From Gemmatimonadaceae bacterium (GTDB taxonomy: Bacteria; Gemmatimonadota; Gemmatimonadetes; Gemmatimonadales; Gemmatimonadaceae): a stretch of 43,330 nt of DNA. Below the pieces are notes generated by a model, which did no database searches, had not been told where the DNA came from, and saw only the letters and a program-made list of their open reading frames with translations. The translations under genes and the position numbers were made by a program. Position 1 is the stretch's first letter. Every line of letters starts with the position of its first letter. The DNA lies in the NCBI GenBank assembly GCA_014377535.1, contig JACMPK010000144.1:1-43330 (forward strand), written 5' to 3'. Below are positions 43,199-43,330 of this stretch, piece by piece.

Positions 43199-43330
43199 CC
43201 TGTCGAATTGCACCACCACCCGATCACGCTCGGCCGTCGCATGTCTGGCGCTGCTGGTGGCGACACTGTGCCCTACCGCCTTCACGTACGCGCAGAATAC
43301 GGACGCCGCACACACGGCGCGAGCCGAGGA
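43191..43330 (+). CDS. Exported protein, 5' part only
   Basis: A GTG at 43191 opens a frame that overlaps the holA end by eight bases and runs off the window. The first 46 residues are a basic start (SNCTTTRSRS), a hydrophobic core (AVACLALLVATLCPTAFTYA) and a cleavage-like AYAQ/TYAQ site before a polar region, so the product is exported. Nothing further can be said about its function; the rest lies beyond the window. Confidence 0.6.
   Translation, partial: MADLSNCTTTRSRSAVACLALLVATLCPTAFTYAQNTDAAHTARAE

Overview
This is a GC-rich bacterial chromosomal segment that contains the replication-origin neighbourhood. The core is dnaN and dnaA (minus strand) separated by a gap with clustered DnaA-box-like sequences, with rpmH, rnpA, yidD and yidC diverging on the plus strand. 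A parA-parB operon preceded by two parS sites lies about 20 kb away. RNase P RNA (rnpB), polA, holA, an ECF sigma factor with a zinc-finger anti-sigma factor, GWxTD-domain and beta-barrel envelope proteins and M16 peptidase pairs fit a diderm lineage such as Gemmatimonadota. That assignment is an inference from gene content and style, not from a marker search.

Layout: 1-680 is a repeat field (eight 15-bp tandem dyads, then degenerate units of about 130 bp). 679-966 is a small orphan gene. 1303-3231 holds the parS pair and parA-parB. 3324-8653 is a tightly overlapping operon for a BMP-type nucleoside ABC transporter with a Nif3-family gene inside it. 8717-9709 is a lipoprotein. 9956-10996 is a decayed acyltransferase gene. 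11378-16762 (minus) is a GWxTD lipoprotein, a CTP-transferase/dolichol-kinase-like membrane protein, DNA polymerase I and a small conserved protein. 16938-18436 (plus) is a Ser/Thr kinase followed by pyrE. 18437-19339 is an AraC-type regulator. 19507-19913 is rnpB. 20034-26589 is the origin cluster. 26798-28627 (minus) is a putative zinc protease and upp. 28813-31495 (plus) is a beta-CASP nuclease, a TetR regulator and a YdcF-like protein. 31502-32395 (minus) is a fold-type IV PLP enzyme. The rest (plus) holds two beta-barrel proteins, a mannose-1-phosphate guanylyltransferase, two M16 proteins, an ADP-ribose pyrophosphatase, ECF sigma/anti-sigma, holA and the start of an exported protein.

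Most genes are ordinary housekeeping genes. The parts that deserve a second look are: two essential genes without a canonical start codon for their conserved N-terminus (pyrE, rnpA); repeated -10-like hexamers 5-7 nt before start codons, suggesting leaderless mRNAs; four perfect or near-perfect dyads stacked in the 165 bp before the sigma-factor gene; a PabC/IlvE-like enzyme that lacks the PLP-anchoring glutamate and follows a possible pabB remnant; and the nested repeats at the left edge. I did not find a defence system, CRISPR array, prophage, insertion sequence or tRNA gene.
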